Positions 47,789-57,937 of a stretch of DNA of 64,000 nucleotides are shown here, piece after piece (position 1 is the stretch's first letter; the number at the start of each line of letters is the position of its first letter). The notes below the pieces were generated by a model. That model saw nothing but the letters and a program-made list of their open reading frames with translations. It did no database searches and was not told where the DNA came from. Both the position numbers and the translations under genes were made by a program. Location of the stretch: positions 2,666,001-2,730,000 of the forward strand of contig NZ_CP031467.1 of the NCBI RefSeq assembly GCF_003368325.1, given 5' to 3'. Source of the stretch: Paraburkholderia caffeinilytica (GTDB lineage Bacteria > Pseudomonadota > Gammaproteobacteria > Burkholderiales > Burkholderiaceae).

Positions 47789-48015
47789 ATGGCCAACATT
47801 CCCGTGGACGCCACTGCGTTCGCTGTCTTCGGCATGCAGGAGCTCAGCGCCGAGTCATTCGGCGCCGGCTGGCCGAAACGGGTGATGGGCTGCCCGTGGT
47901 GTTTTTCCGGGATCTCGCCTGCTTCGGCTGCTAGATCGCCAGGAAGGCCAGGCTGGCGCAGCCGGACGCGATGGTGAAAAAAGCGGCAAAAGTTCGACCG
48001 ATTGAAAAAAATTAA
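47789..48015 (+). pseudogene. truncated, frameshifted thioredoxin-like remnant between grpE and dnaK
   Basis: From ATG 47789 the frame reads ANIPVDATAFAVFGMQELSA then FGAG; at about 47867-47869 the meaningful frame changes, as if one base were lost, and continues LAETGDGLPVVFFRDLACFGC, then a TAG at 47932, then IARKARLAQPDAMVKK up to TAA 48015. The PVVFF strand followed by a Cys-x-x-Cys pair is thioredoxin-like. Intact thioredoxin-family genes next to grpE are, from memory, present in related genomes. The second half of the fold is missing, so this is a dead remnant. Confidence 0.6.
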
Positions 48016-48036
48016 AGACCGCATCGTAAAAGAGGT

Positions 48037-48064
48037 CTTGAAAACGATGCGGACGCACTTATGT
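48037..48064 (+). promoter_or_regulatory. possible sigma-32 promoter of dnaK
   Basis: CTTGAAA (48037-48043) is an exact -35 box; 13 nt later ACTTATGT is a weak match to CCCCATnT. It lies 95 nt before dnaK, so dnaK could have its own heat-shock start besides read-through from grpE. Confidence 0.4.
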
Positions 48065-48158
48065 TGAGTGCAGGTAGGAATTCAGAGCGGATCGCCTTAC
48101 CGCCAGCTGGGCAAACAAGGCGATTCCCGCAGCGATCAAAGTCAGGAGATTAGTAAAA

Positions 48159-50120
48159 ATGGGCAAAATCATCGGCATCGACCTCGGCACGACCAACTCG
48201 TGCGTGGCGATCATGGAAGGCAATTCGGTCAAAGTGATCGAGAACTCGGAAGGTGCGCGCACCACGCCGTCGATCATCGCTTACATGGAAGACGGCGAGA
48301 TTCTCGTCGGCGCGCCGGCTAAGCGTCAGTCGGTCACGAACCCGAAGAACACGCTGTACGCCGTCAAGCGCCTGATCGGCCGCCGCTTCGAAGAAAAAGA
48401 AGTGCAGAAAGACATCGGTCTGATGCCGTACAAGATCATGAAGGCCGACAACGGCGACGCATGGGTCCAGGTGCGCGACGACAAGCTGGCACCGCCGCAA
48501 ATCTCGGCGGAAGTGCTGCGCAAGATGAAGAAGACCGCTGAAGACTACCTCGGCGAGCAGGTCACCGAAGCGGTGATTACGGTTCCCGCGTACTTCAACG
48601 ACAGCCAGCGTCAGGCCACCAAAGACGCAGGCCGCATCGCCGGTCTGGAAGTGAAGCGGATCATCAACGAACCGACCGCAGCCGCTCTGGCATTCGGTCT
48701 GGACAAGGCCGAAAAGGGCGACCGCAAGATCGCGGTGTATGACCTGGGCGGCGGTACGTTCGACGTGTCGATTATCGAAATCGCCGACGTTGACGGCGAA
48801 ATGCAGTTTGAAGTGCTGTCCACGAACGGTGACACGTTCCTCGGCGGCGAAGACTTCGACCAACGCATCATCGATTACATCATCGGCGAGTTCAAGAAGG
48901 AGCAGGGCGTCGATCTGTCGAAAGACGTGCTCGCGCTGCAACGCCTGAAGGAATCGGCTGAAAAGGCGAAGATCGAACTGTCGTCGAGCCAGCAAACCGA
49001 AATCAACCTGCCGTACATCACGGCCGACGCGTCGGGTCCGAAGCACTTGAACCTGAAAATCACGCGCGCCAAGCTGGAAGCGCTGGTCGAAGAACTGATC
49101 GAACGCACGATCGAACCATGCCGCACGGCGATCAAGGATGCGGGCGTGAAGGTCGGCGAAATCGACGACGTGATTCTGGTCGGCGGTATGACCCGCATGC
49201 CGAAGGTGCAGGAAAAGGTTAAGGAATTCTTCGGCAAGGATCCGCGCCGCGACGTGAACCCGGACGAAGCCGTGGCCGTTGGCGCCGCGATTCAAGGCCA
49301 GGTTCTGTCGGGCGACCGCACGGACGTTCTGCTGCTCGACGTGACCCCGTTGTCGCTCGGCATCGAAACGCTCGGCGGCGTGATGACGAAGATGATCAAC
49401 AAGAACACCACGATCCCGACCAAGCACGCACAGGTCTACTCGACGGCTGACGACAATCAGAGCGCCGTGACGATCAAGGTGTTCCAGGGCGAGCGCGAAA
49501 TGGCGGCGGGCAACAAGCTGCTGGGCGAGTTCAACCTTGAAGGCATTCCGCCGGCACCGCGCGGCACGCCGCAGATCGAAGTGAGCTTCGACATCGACGC
49601 GAACGGCATTCTGCACGTCGGCGCGAAAGACAAGGCGACCGGCAAGGAAAACCGCATCACGATCAAGGCGAACTCGGGTCTGTCCGAAGCCGAAATCGAA
49701 AAGATGGTGAAGGACGCCGAAGCGAACGCGGAAGAAGATCACAAGCTGCGTGAGCTGGCCGATGCCCGCAACCAGGGCGACGCACTGGTCCACAGCACGA
49801 AGAAGGCGCTCACCGAATACGGCGACAAGCTGGAAGCTGCTGAGAAGGAAGCGATCGAAGCCGCGCTGAAGGACCTCGAGGAAACGCTGAAGAGCGGTTC
49901 GAGCGACAAGGCCGCGATCGAAGCCAAGATCGAAGTGGTGGCCACCGCCTCGCAGAAGATGGGCGAGAAGATGTACGCCGACATGCAGGCAGCGCAAGGT
50001 GCCGAAGCTGCGGCAGCGGGCGCGGCAGGCGCGGGCGCATCGGCGTCGGCGGGTGGCGCGAACCATCAGCAGCAGGACGACGTGGTCGACGCCGAGTTCA
50101 AGGAAGTGAAGAAAGACTAA
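48159..50120 (+). CDS. dnaK: molecular chaperone DnaK (Hsp70)
   Basis: The 653-residue Hsp70 opens [20 protein letters not shown] and contains [63 protein letters not shown] and the linker [18 protein letters not shown] before the substrate domain. The C-terminal tail is Ala/Gly-rich and ends [13 protein letters not shown]. It works with GrpE upstream and DnaJ downstream. Length is slightly above E. coli (638). Confidence 0.98.
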   Translation: MGKIIGIDLGTTNSCVAIMEGNSVKVIENSEGARTTPSIIAYMEDGEILVGAPAKRQSVTNPKNTLYAVKRLIGRRFEEKEVQKDIGLMPYKIMKADNGDAWVQVRDDKLAPPQISAEVLRKMKKTAEDYLGEQVTEAVITVPAYFNDSQRQATKDAGRIAGLEVKRIINEPTAAALAFGLDKAEKGDRKIAVYDLGGGTFDVSIIEIADVDGEMQFEVLSTNGDTFLGGEDFDQRIIDYIIGEFKKEQGVDLSKDVLALQRLKESAEKAKIELSSSQQTEINLPYITADASGPKHLNLKITRAKLEALVEELIERTIEPCRTAIKDAGVKVGEIDDVILVGGMTRMPKVQEKVKEFFGKDPRRDVNPDEAVAVGAAIQGQVLSGDRTDVLLLDVTPLSLGIETLGGVMTKMINKNTTIPTKHAQVYSTADDNQSAVTIKVFQGEREMAAGNKLLGEFNLEGIPPAPRGTPQIEVSFDIDANGILHVGAKDKATGKENRITIKANSGLSEAEIEKMVKDAEANAEEDHKLRELADARNQGDALVHSTKKALTEYGDKLEAAEKEAIEAALKDLEETLKSGSSDKAAIEAKIEVVATASQKMGEKMYADMQAAQGAEAAAAGAAGAGASASAGGANHQQQDDVVDAEFKEVKKD

Positions 50121-50145
50121 AGCCAGGTCGCAATCTGACCGTAAA

Positions 50146-50169
50146 GCCGCACACAGCAATGTGTGCGGC
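50146..50169 (+). other. hairpin in the dnaK-dnaJ spacer
   Basis: gccgcacac (50146-50154) and gtgtgcggc (50161-50169) form a 9-bp stem with loop agcaat, 25 nt after dnaK. No T tract follows, so it is more likely an RNA-stability or partial attenuation element between dnaK and dnaJ. Confidence 0.6.
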
Positions 50170-50386
50170 CTGGCTGCAAAACGGTTTGCTCCCGTCCGGG
50201 TGCATGAACCTGCAAAGCGGTTATCGCGCCTGGTGAGCCTGTTTGGGCTCTCCGGGCACATTTGTTTTATGGAGGGCGTTGTCTGAGCCGCGTAAAAACG
50301 GTTTGAACAGCGGCCGGACGAGTCGCAAGACTCCAGCATTCAAGAGGAGCCACCGCGTCGCATTGCGCGAGTGGCGTTGAACCGAT

Positions 50387-51529
50387 ATGGCGAAACGGGA
50401 TTACTACGAGGTTCTGGGCGTCGCAAAGAACGCGAGCGACGACGAAATCAAGAAGGCTTATCGCAAGCTTGCGATGAAGCACCACCCCGACCGCAATCCG
50501 GGCAACAAGGATGCGGAAGAGCATTTCAAAGAGGTGAAGGAAGCCTATGAAATGCTGTCGGACTCGCAAAAGCGTGCCGCGTACGATCAGTACGGCCACG
50601 CGGGCGTCGATCCGAACATGGGCGGAGCCGGGGCGCAAGGCTTCGGCGGTTTTGCCGATGCGTTCGGCGATATTTTCGGCGACATCTTCGGCCAGGCAGC
50701 CGGCGGTGCCGCACGCGGCGGTGCCGGCCGTGCCGGTCCGCAGGTGTATCGCGGCGCCGATTTGCGTTACAGCATGGAAATCACGCTGGAACAGGCCGCG
50801 CATGGCTACGACACGCAGATTCGCGTGCCGAGCTGGGTGTCGTGTGAAATCTGTCACGGCTCGGGCGCGAAGCCCGGCACCAAGCCCGAGACCTGCCCGA
50901 CCTGTAGCGGCTCGGGTTCGGTGCGGATGTCGCAGGGTTTCTTCAGCATCCAGCAGACCTGCCCGAAGTGCCACGGCACCGGCACCTATATCCCCGAACC
51001 GTGCGGCCATTGCCATGGCGCGGGCAAGGTGAAGGAAACCAAGACGCTGGAAGTGAAAATCCCGGCAGGCATCGACGACGGCATGCGTATCCGCTCGGCC
51101 GGCAACGGCGAGCCGGGTATCAACGGCGGTCCGTCGGGCGATCTGTACGTCGAGATTCACATCAAGCAGCACTCGGTGTTCGAGCGCGACGGCGACGATC
51201 TGCATTGCCAGATGCCGATTCCGTTTACCACGGCGGCACTCGGCGGCGAAATCGAAGTGCCGACCCTCGCGGGCCGTGCAAGCTTCACGGTGCCGGAAGG
51301 TACGCAATCGGGCAAGACGTTCCGTCTGCGTGGCAAGGGTATCAAGGGGCTGCGTTCGAGCATTGCAGGCGATCTTTACGTGCACGTGCAAGTCGAAACC
51401 CCGGTCAAGCTCACCGAGCCGCAGCGCGAGTTGCTTCAGCAATTCGAGAAGGCGCTCGTGGAAGGCGGCGCGCGGCATAGCCCGCAGAGCAAGAGCTGGT
51501 TCGATCGGGTGAAGAGCTTTTTCGATTAA
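50387..51529 (+). CDS. dnaJ: chaperone protein DnaJ (Hsp40)
   Basis: The 380-residue co-chaperone has the J domain with [24 protein letters not shown], the Gly/Phe-rich linker ([21 protein letters not shown]) and four zinc-binding repeats: [24 protein letters not shown] and CGHCHGAG. It stimulates DnaK ATPase and delivers clients. It follows dnaK by 266 nt. The ribosome site before ATG 50387 is weak; aagaggagcc lies about 20 nt too far upstream. Confidence 0.97.
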   Translation: MAKRDYYEVLGVAKNASDDEIKKAYRKLAMKHHPDRNPGNKDAEEHFKEVKEAYEMLSDSQKRAAYDQYGHAGVDPNMGGAGAQGFGGFADAFGDIFGDIFGQAAGGAARGGAGRAGPQVYRGADLRYSMEITLEQAAHGYDTQIRVPSWVSCEICHGSGAKPGTKPETCPTCSGSGSVRMSQGFFSIQQTCPKCHGTGTYIPEPCGHCHGAGKVKETKTLEVKIPAGIDDGMRIRSAGNGEPGINGGPSGDLYVEIHIKQHSVFERDGDDLHCQMPIPFTTAALGGEIEVPTLAGRASFTVPEGTQSGKTFRLRGKGIKGLRSSIAGDLYVHVQVETPVKLTEPQRELLQQFEKALVEGGARHSPQSKSWFDRVKSFFD

Positions 51530-51553
51530 TAGCGGTTTGATTTGGCGGTAAGC

Positions 51554-53473
51554 ATGACGGCAGATGAGCGCGACGCAGTGTTCGCGTTGCTCGACGATTG
51601 CGACGCGACGGCGGCGCGCCGTTCGAGTCGTCTGTACACGGGTTTTGTGCATGGACGGAGTTGCGCTGCGCCCGCGCAACTCGAAGCCGTGTGCGAGACC
51701 GTGGCCGCGGACACGCGGCGTGGTTTGCATGCCGTCGTGCTCGCCGACTACGAGTTTGGCCGGCATCTTCTCGACGGCGGCCTTCCTCACCGGGCATTGA
51801 AAGAAACGCAGCGTGGCGATGCCACGCTGCGTTTTTTATTGTTCGAACGTTGCGAGAAGCTATCGCGCGACGAGGTCGACGCCTGGCTCATGGCGCGCGA
51901 CGGCGCAGCAGCCGACGCGTCGGTAGCAGGGACCGCAAACGTGCGTGCGAGCGTCGATCCAAAGCAATTCAACGAAGCGATCGACGCGATCCATGCCGCC
52001 CTGCGCGCGGGCGATTCTTACCAGGTCAACTATACGTATCGGCTGGGTTTCGACGTATTCGGCTCGCCGACCACGCTGTATCGGCGCCTGCGAGCGCGTC
52101 AGCCGGTTCCCTACGGCGCGTTGATCGCGTTGCCGGGCGACGAGTGGGTGCTGTCGTGCTCGCCGGAATTGTTCATCGAGAAGGAAGGCGCCATGTTGCG
52201 CGCCCGTCCGATGAAAGGCACGGCGCCACGGTCGGCAGATCCTGACGCGGATCGCAATGCCGCCGACTTCCTCGCGAACGACCCGAAGAATCGCGCCGAG
52301 AACGTGATGATTGTCGACCTGTTGCGCAACGATCTGTCGCGCGTGGCGCAAACCGGCTCGGTCAATGTGCCGGCGCTGTTTTCGGTTGAGCCGTATGCGT
52401 CGGTTTGGCAGATGACGTCGACGGTGCATGCGACGTTGCGCGCCGGCACGTCTTTCGCCGAGATCCTGCGCGCACTGTTTCCCTGCGGCTCGATCACCGG
52501 CGCGCCGAAGCATCGCACGATGCAGTTGATCGAGGCGCTGGAAAGCACGCCGCGCGGCCTCTATACCGGCGCGATCGGTTGGCTCGACGCGCCCGCCCCC
52601 ACACTCACTGCTGCCGACACCCTCCCGGCGACTGCAAGCGAAAACACCTGCGGCGACTTTTGCCTGTCCGTCGCCATTCGCACGCTGACCTTGAAGCCGG
52701 CTGCGACGCCGGGCGCACTGAAAGGCACGATGGGCGTCGGCGCGGGCATCGTGCTCGACAGCGTCGCCGCCGACGAATATGCGGAGTGCCAATTGAAGGC
52801 CAGCTTTCTGACCGGCGCCGAGCCGGGTTTCGAGCTCTTCGAAACGATGCATGCGACGCAGGAAGAGGGGGTGCGGCATCTGTCGCGCCATCTTGCGCGA
52901 CTCTCGGCGAGCGCCGCGACGCTGGGTTTCAAACTCGGCGATGAAAATGAGATTCGCGCGCAAATCACGGAGAAATGTGCGGCGTTGCCAACGCAGACTC
53001 CACATCGCATGCGTCTCGCATTGAGCAAGAACGGCGCGGTACACATAACGGCGGCGGTGCTGACGCCGCTGGCCGACTCGACCGTCGGCGTGTTACTCGG
53101 ACCGGATCACCAATTCCCTGCGACGGACGCCAACGATCCGCTGCTGCGCCACAAAACCACGCGCCGCGCCGAATATGATCGCGGTTGGCGCGAAGCCGAA
53201 GCGAGGGGCGCGTTCGACACGCTGTTCTTCAACGAGCGTGGCGAGTTGACCGAAGGTGGCCGGTCGAACGTGTTTGTGAAGCTGGCGGGACGGTGGTGGA
53301 CGCCGCCATTGGAGTCGGGCGTGCTGCCCGGGATCATGCGAGGTGTGCTGCTGGAGGATCCCGGTCTTCATGCGGCCGAACGCGTGCTGACTCGAGTCGA
53401 TGTGCAGAATGCCGAGGCGCTTCTGGTGTGCAACGCACTGCGAGGCGCGGTAAGGGCGCACGTGCTGGGCTAA
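51554..53473 (+). CDS. pabB: fused aminodeoxychorismate synthase component I and aminodeoxychorismate lyase
   Basis: The 639-residue protein fuses PabB (residues 1 to about 415) with a PabC-like class IV aminotransferase fold (about 425-639). PabB marks are SYQVNYTYRLGF, RPMKGTAPR, NRAENVMIVDLLRNDLSRVA and FPCGSITGAPKHRTMQLIEALE. PabC marks are FELFETMHAT and TLFFNERGELTEGGRSNVFVKLAGRWWTPPLESGVLPGIMR. Together they take chorismate to p-aminobenzoate for folate, with a separate PabA glutaminase. An intrinsic-terminator-like hairpin lies inside the gene at 51804-51840. Confidence 0.93.
   Translation: MTADERDAVFALLDDCDATAARRSSRLYTGFVHGRSCAAPAQLEAVCETVAADTRRGLHAVVLADYEFGRHLLDGGLPHRALKETQRGDATLRFLLFERCEKLSRDEVDAWLMARDGAAADASVAGTANVRASVDPKQFNEAIDAIHAALRAGDSYQVNYTYRLGFDVFGSPTTLYRRLRARQPVPYGALIALPGDEWVLSCSPELFIEKEGAMLRARPMKGTAPRSADPDADRNAADFLANDPKNRAENVMIVDLLRNDLSRVAQTGSVNVPALFSVEPYASVWQMTSTVHATLRAGTSFAEILRALFPCGSITGAPKHRTMQLIEALESTPRGLYTGAIGWLDAPAPTLTAADTLPATASENTCGDFCLSVAIRTLTLKPAATPGALKGTMGVGAGIVLDSVAADEYAECQLKASFLTGAEPGFELFETMHATQEEGVRHLSRHLARLSASAATLGFKLGDENEIRAQITEKCAALPTQTPHRMRLALSKNGAVHITAAVLTPLADSTVGVLLGPDHQFPATDANDPLLRHKTTRRAEYDRGWREAEARGAFDTLFFNERGELTEGGRSNVFVKLAGRWWTPPLESGVLPGIMRGVLLEDPGLHAAERVLTRVDVQNAEALLVCNALRGAVRAHVLG
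51804..51840 (+). terminator. intrinsic terminator-like hairpin inside the pabB coding sequence
   Basis: A 14-bp perfect stem (aaacgcagcgtggc at 51804-51817 with gccacgctgcgttt at 51821-51834), a gat loop and a TTTTTTATT tail (51832-51840) sit about 250 nt inside pabB. The hairpin encodes KETQRGDATLR in the open frame. It satisfies every sequence requirement of a Rho-independent terminator; whether it acts during translation is unknown. Confidence 0.8.
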
Positions 53474-53545
53474 GGCGTAAAGGGCGGCAGCGGCGGCGTG
53501 AGGCAACCGCGCCCGAGCAATGTAGTCGGCAGTCCGACTGAGCGT

Positions 53546-54361
53546 TCAGAACGTGTGCTCAGGCCCGGGGAACGAGCCGTCCTTCACGGCACGCACATAC
53601 GCTTCCACGGCAGCCTGGATAGTCGGCTGCCCCTGCATGAAATCTTTCACGAAGCGCGGCCGCTTGCCTGGGAAAATCCCCAGCATGTCGTGCAGCACCA
53701 GCACCTGACCCGAGCAATCCACACCCGCGCCGATGCCGATTGTCGGAATCCGCAATTGTTTCGTGACTTCAGCGCCGAGCAGCGTCGGAATCGCTTCTAG
53801 CACGATCAGTTGGGCGCCCGCATTCTGCACGGCGAGCGAGTCGCGCAGCACCTGGCTCGCGCCGGCGTCGGTCTTGCCCTGCACCTTGAAGCCGCCGAAC
53901 GCATGCACCGATTGCGGCGTCAGGCCGACGTGCGCGCACACTGGAATCGATCGTTCGACCAGAAAGCGCACCGTGTCCACGAGCCACTCGCCGCCCTCGA
54001 GTTTCACCATCTGCGCGCCGGCGCGCATGAGCTCCACCGAACTCCTGAAGGCGTCCTCCGGCGTGCCGTACGTGCCGAACGGCAGGTCGGCGACCACCAG
54101 CGCCGAGGGCCGCGCCCGCGCGACGTTCGCCGTGTGGTACGCGATGTCGGTGAGCGACACCGGCAGCGTGGTCGTCTGGCCTTGCAGCACGTTGCCGAGC
54201 GAGTCGCCGATCAACAGCACGTCGACGCCCGAGCGATCCAGCAGCGCGGCGAAGCTCGCGTCGTAACAGGTCAGCATGGCGATTCTTTCGCCTGCGTCGC
54301 GCATCGCCTGCAGTTTCGGCACGGTGATGGCGTTCCGGCTCGCTTCCTGCAAATAGGTCAT
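53546..54361 (-). CDS. panB: 3-methyl-2-oxobutanoate hydroxymethyltransferase
   Basis: PanB adds a hydroxymethyl group to ketoisovalerate, the first step of pantothenate synthesis. The 271-residue protein shows [60 protein letters not shown] and [21 protein letters not shown]. It lies 35 nt after the deoxynucleoside kinase on the minus strand and closes the hda-to-panB run. It converges on pabB. Confidence 0.96.
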   Translation of the reverse strand: MTYLQEASRNAITVPKLQAMRDAGERIAMLTCYDASFAALLDRSGVDVLLIGDSLGNVLQGQTTTLPVSLTDIAYHTANVARARPSALVVADLPFGTYGTPEDAFRSSVELMRAGAQMVKLEGGEWLVDTVRFLVERSIPVCAHVGLTPQSVHAFGGFKVQGKTDAGASQVLRDSLAVQNAGAQLIVLEAIPTLLGAEVTKQLRIPTIGIGAGVDCSGQVLVLHDMLGIFPGKRPRFVKDFMQGQPTIQAAVEAYVRAVKDGSFPGPEHTF

Positions 54362-54396
54362 GGGGAAATCCGTTGGAAAGAAGAGAGGCGCGCCGC

Positions 54397-55077
54397 TTAA
54401 AGCGACGTGCCTTTGACAAAGAATTCCTTGCGGCCGCGCATGGTTTCGATGCGTTCGGCGAGTAGCGCAAGGTCCGCGTCCGAGTCGAGCGGATTCAGGT
54501 GTTCAGCGTTGACCGTCAGCACGGGCGTGCGGTCGTAGTGATAGAAAAACTCGTTGTAGGCATCGCAGAGCGCGTGCAGATACGCATCGGAAATCTGCAA
54601 TTCCATTGGCACGGCGCGCTTCTGGATGCGTGCGAACAGCACTTCAGGACTGGCTTGCAGATAGACCACGAAATCCGGCGCGGGCGCGCTCACGTCGAGC
54701 CGCGCGGCGAGGGCGCGATAAAGCTGCCACTCGTCTTCCTGAAGGGTCAGACGCGCGAAGATCTCGTTCTTCTGCGTCAGGAAATCGGCGATCAGCGGCG
54801 TACCCGCCACATGCGCGGCCGTCACGTTCTGGGCCTGCTGTGCGCGCTGCAAGGCGAAGTGCAATTGCGTGGGCAGCGCATAACGCGCGGTGTCGCGATA
54901 AAAACGCTCGAGAAAGGGATTGTCCTGCGGCCGCTCGAACACCTCCTGCATCGACCAGCGCTGGGCGAGCCGCCGGGCGAGCGAGGTCTTGCCGACGCCG
55001 ATCGGCCCTTCGATCGCGATATAGCCAAAGGGCGGCCGCAGATGCGGCGGGGTCACGGTGAGCGGCGGCGAATTCAT
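54397..55077 (-). CDS. deoxynucleoside kinase (deoxyadenosine/deoxyguanosine kinase-like)
   Basis: The 226-residue P-loop kinase has [18 protein letters not shown] (around residue 23), a [15 protein letters not shown] segment, [18 protein letters not shown], and a [17 protein letters not shown] lid region, as in the dNK/dGK family that phosphorylates deoxynucleosides. Its ATG overlaps the folK stop by four bases (ATGA), so the two are translationally coupled. The same folK-dNK-panB order occurs in relatives. Exact substrate preference is not known. Confidence 0.88.
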   Translation of the reverse strand: MNSPPLTVTPPHLRPPFGYIAIEGPIGVGKTSLARRLAQRWSMQEVFERPQDNPFLERFYRDTARYALPTQLHFALQRAQQAQNVTAAHVAGTPLIADFLTQKNEIFARLTLQEDEWQLYRALAARLDVSAPAPDFVVYLQASPEVLFARIQKRAVPMELQISDAYLHALCDAYNEFFYHYDRTPVLTVNAEHLNPLDSDADLALLAERIETMRGRKEFFVKGTSL

Positions 55078-55622
55078 TCGCAACGGCCCTTGTCCACAGC
55101 CGGGGCGCCGGCTGCCAATGCATTGAGCATGGGACATTGGCAAGGACTCTTCACCTTTTCGATGCGTTGATCGCGCACGCCGTCGAGCAGCGCTTCGGCA
55201 CGACCGTATCGAGGGATGATCAGCGCCGCGTCGATCTCGACGAGCGGCACGAGTGCAAAGGCGCGCTCGGTCAAGCGCGGATGCGGCACGATCAGATCGG
55301 CTTCGTCGATCGATTGATCGCCGTATAGCAGGATGTCCAGATCGAGCGTGCGCGGGGCGTTGCGAAACGGCCGTTCACGGCCGAACTGATGCTCGATCTT
55401 GTGGCATAGCGCGAGCAGATGCCGCACGGGGAGCGTCGTTTCGACCTTCACGACGCAGTTGAAATAGTCGTCGCCGCCCGCGTCGATCGGGGCGGTGCGA
55501 TAGAAGCTCGACTTGGCGAGCACGGTGATGGTGTGCTGTTGGGCGAGGCACACCACCGCGTCTTTCAGGGTCTGGCGCGCGTCCCCGAGATTCGCGCCGA
55601 GGCCGAGATAAGCAACCGTCAT
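55074..55622 (-). CDS. folK: 2-amino-4-hydroxy-6-hydroxymethyldihydropteridine pyrophosphokinase
   Basis: HPPK transfers pyrophosphate from ATP to the pterin in folate synthesis. The 182-residue protein opens MTVAYLGLGANLGDARQTLKDA and has the signature FGRERPFRNAPRTLDLDILLYG and LIVPHPRLTERAFALVPL. It lies 48 nt after pcnB and overlaps the kinase gene by 4 nt. The window also holds the folate-related pabB-pabC fusion on the other strand, though not in the same operon. Confidence 0.96.
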   Translation of the reverse strand: MTVAYLGLGANLGDARQTLKDAVVCLAQQHTITVLAKSSFYRTAPIDAGGDDYFNCVVKVETTLPVRHLLALCHKIEHQFGRERPFRNAPRTLDLDILLYGDQSIDEADLIVPHPRLTERAFALVPLVEIDAALIIPRYGRAEALLDGVRDQRIEKVKSPCQCPMLNALAAGAPAVDKGRCE

Positions 55623-55670
55623 GGCATAACTTCCTGCAACTATCGTTCGACGGCAACAGCCGACGCTGCG

Positions 55671-57254
55671 TCAGTCTTCGTGCGAACCGTCGTGGCCCGC
55701 GTCGGTGGCTGTGCGTTCGGCTGGCGTGCCGCCCTCCATTCCGTCGCCCGGTTTGCGGCTCCTCGCGCCACTGCTGCGCCGCCGTCGTTTTCTGGGGCTC
55801 CGGTCCTTCCCGCTTTGCGTGAGCAATGTCTCCCGCGCAGCGACGTCTCCTTCGATGAACTCCGTCCACCACGCACCGACCGACTCGTCGAGTTCGCCCG
55901 ATTCGCAGCGCAACAGGAGGAAATCATACCCCGCTCTAAATCTTTGGTGTTCCAGCAGCTTCAGCGCGCTTCTTCCCGAGCGTTTCTCGAGGCGCAGCTG
56001 CAGACCCCAGATCTCGCGCATATCCGACGAAAAGCGCTTGTGGATGGCGAGCTTCTCGGTTTGCATGTCGAGGACCTCGTCCATCGCGCGATGCAGGGCC
56101 GGTACCGGGTATTCGCCGTTTGCTTCAAATTGTTGCCAGCGCGTCTGGACGTCGTGCCACAGCAGCGTGGCGAACAGGAAACCCGGCGAAACCGGCTTGC
56201 CGGCGCGCACGCGGGCGTCCGTGTTGGAGAGCGCGAGCGAGATGAATTTTTCGCCGATGGGTTGTTCCAGCACCACGTCGAGCAGCGGCAGCAGACCGTG
56301 ATGCAGGCCTTCCTGGCGCAGACGCTTCAAACAGGCGAGCGCGTGGCCCGATAGCATCAGCTTGAGCATCTCGTCGAACAGACGCGCGGCCGGCACGTTG
56401 TTGATCAGATCGGCCATTCTGGCGATCGGCGCACGGGTCGCGTCTTCGATCTCGAATTCGAGCTTGGCGGCAAAACGCACCACGCGGAGCATGCGCACCG
56501 GATCCTCGCGATAACGCGTGGCCGGATCGCCGATCATGCGCAACAGGCGCGCGCGCATGTCGGCCATGCCGTTGTGATAGTCCAGCACGGTTTGCGTGGC
56601 CGGATCGTAGTACATCGCGTTGATCGTAAAGTCGCGGCGCGTGGCGTCTTCGTGCTGCTCGCCCCAGACGTTGTCGCGTAGCACGCGGCCGCTGGCGTCC
56701 ACCGCGTGGGTGCGGCGGTCGAGCTCGTCGCGCTTCAGGCGACGCGGCGGCGCGGCGTTGGCCGCGGGCGGATCGACCAGCGCGCGGAACGTCGAGGTTT
56801 CGATGATTTCCTGGCCGAATTGCACGTGCACGATCTGAAACCGGCGGCCGATGATGCGGGCGCGGCGGAACAGCTTTTGCACCTGTTCGGGCGTGGCGTC
56901 GGTCGCGACGTCGAAGTCTTTGGGCTTGATGCCGAGCAGGAGATCGCGTACCGCACCGCCGACGATGAACGCGCGATGCCCCGCCTCCTGCAAACCTTCG
57001 GTGACGCGAATTGCGTTCTTCGAGATCAGCGACTGATCGATGCCATGCACGTCGTGCGGAATGATGACGGGCACGTCGGGATCGCGCACGGTTTTGGCGG
57101 CCGGGCGTGCCGGCTTGCGGCGCGCTTTGGCGGCGCTGGACGCGTGGCGTGCCGGTGCTTCGCCGGCTTCGTCTGCTTCGGCCTCGGCGGGCGGGGTGTC
57201 GTCAGCGGGCGCCGAGTCCTGGCCGAACAGCTTGCGGATAAGTTTTTTGATCAC
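55671..57254 (-). CDS. pcnB: poly(A) polymerase I
   Basis: The 527-residue enzyme adds 3' poly(A) tails that promote RNA decay. The nucleotidyltransferase motif AFIVGGAVRDLLLGIKPKDFDVATD (around residue 95-120) has the catalytic aspartates, followed by RRDFTINAMYYD and RYREDPVRMLRVVRFAAKL. N- and C-terminal ends are low-complexity basic segments (KARRKPARPAAK and RSPRKRRRRSSGARSRK), longer than in E. coli. Its ATG overlaps the HAD gene stop by 4 nt. Confidence 0.94.
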   Translation of the reverse strand: MIKKLIRKLFGQDSAPADDTPPAEAEADEAGEAPARHASSAAKARRKPARPAAKTVRDPDVPVIIPHDVHGIDQSLISKNAIRVTEGLQEAGHRAFIVGGAVRDLLLGIKPKDFDVATDATPEQVQKLFRRARIIGRRFQIVHVQFGQEIIETSTFRALVDPPAANAAPPRRLKRDELDRRTHAVDASGRVLRDNVWGEQHEDATRRDFTINAMYYDPATQTVLDYHNGMADMRARLLRMIGDPATRYREDPVRMLRVVRFAAKLEFEIEDATRAPIARMADLINNVPAARLFDEMLKLMLSGHALACLKRLRQEGLHHGLLPLLDVVLEQPIGEKFISLALSNTDARVRAGKPVSPGFLFATLLWHDVQTRWQQFEANGEYPVPALHRAMDEVLDMQTEKLAIHKRFSSDMREIWGLQLRLEKRSGRSALKLLEHQRFRAGYDFLLLRCESGELDESVGAWWTEFIEGDVAARETLLTQSGKDRSPRKRRRRSSGARSRKPGDGMEGGTPAERTATDAGHDGSHED

Positions 57255-57937
57255 GAGGGTTGAAAGAGTTCGAGGATGCGCCAGCCTTTGGCCTGCGCGT
57301 GGGCGCGCAATGTGTCGTCGGGATTGGTCGCGATCGGATCGGTGACCTTTTCGAGCAGCGGGATGTCGTTGTGCGAGTCGCTATAGAAATAGCTGTGCTC
57401 GAAGTCGCTCCAGCGCTTGCCGAGCGAAGCCAGCCACGCCTCGGTACGGATGATCTTGCCTTCCTTGTAGCTCGGCGTGCCGGTGGGGCGGCCGGTGTAC
57501 GGCGAATGCGGCTGGCCGTCGACGGTTTCCGCTTCGCAGGCGATCAGCGCGTCGACGCCGAACGCCTGAGCGATCGGGCGGGTGATGAACTCGTTGGTCG
57601 CGGTGACCACGCAGCAGAGATCGCCGGCTTCACGGTGCTCCCGGACCAGCTCCAGCGCGACCGGGAAGATGGCCGGCTTGATCACTTCATGCATGTACTG
57701 CGCGTGAAGATCGGCAAGCTGCGCGCGCGTGTACTTCGCGAGCGGTGTGAGCATGGCGATCAGATAAGCGTGAATGTCGAGCTTGCCGGCCTTGTAGTCG
57801 GCGAAAAAGCGGTCGTTTTCACGGGCGAAGTTTTCAGCGTCGACCATGCCTTGTTTCACCATGAAGCGGCCCCATTCGTGGTCGCTGTCAGTGGGGATGA
57901 GCGTGTGGTCGAGGTCGAAGAGTGCGAGGTTAGCCAT
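57251..57937 (-). CDS. HAD-superfamily hydrolase, subfamily IB (SerB-like phosphatase)
   Basis: The 228-residue protein starts MANLALFDLDHTLIPTDSDHEWGRF with the DxDxT nucleophile motif (D8, D10), then VTATNEFITRPIAQAFG (motif II), a conserved lysine in SYKEGKIIRTEAWL, and SDSHNDIPLLEKV (motif III). This is the HAD-IB type near phosphoserine or histidinol-phosphate phosphatases; the substrate is unknown. It overlaps hda by 8 nt and pcnB by 4 nt, so the three genes are translationally coupled. Confidence 0.9.
   Translation of the reverse strand: MANLALFDLDHTLIPTDSDHEWGRFMVKQGMVDAENFARENDRFFADYKAGKLDIHAYLIAMLTPLAKYTRAQLADLHAQYMHEVIKPAIFPVALELVREHREAGDLCCVVTATNEFITRPIAQAFGVDALIACEAETVDGQPHSPYTGRPTGTPSYKEGKIIRTEAWLASLGKRWSDFEHSYFYSDSHNDIPLLEKVTDPIATNPDDTLRAHAQAKGWRILELFQPS

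Noticed and set aside
48150..50339. 729-codon minus-strand ORF opposite dnaK
   Set aside because: It is an antisense shadow of dnaK caused by high GC at third positions; its translation is Arg/His/Val-rich with no family motifs, and dnaK is certain.
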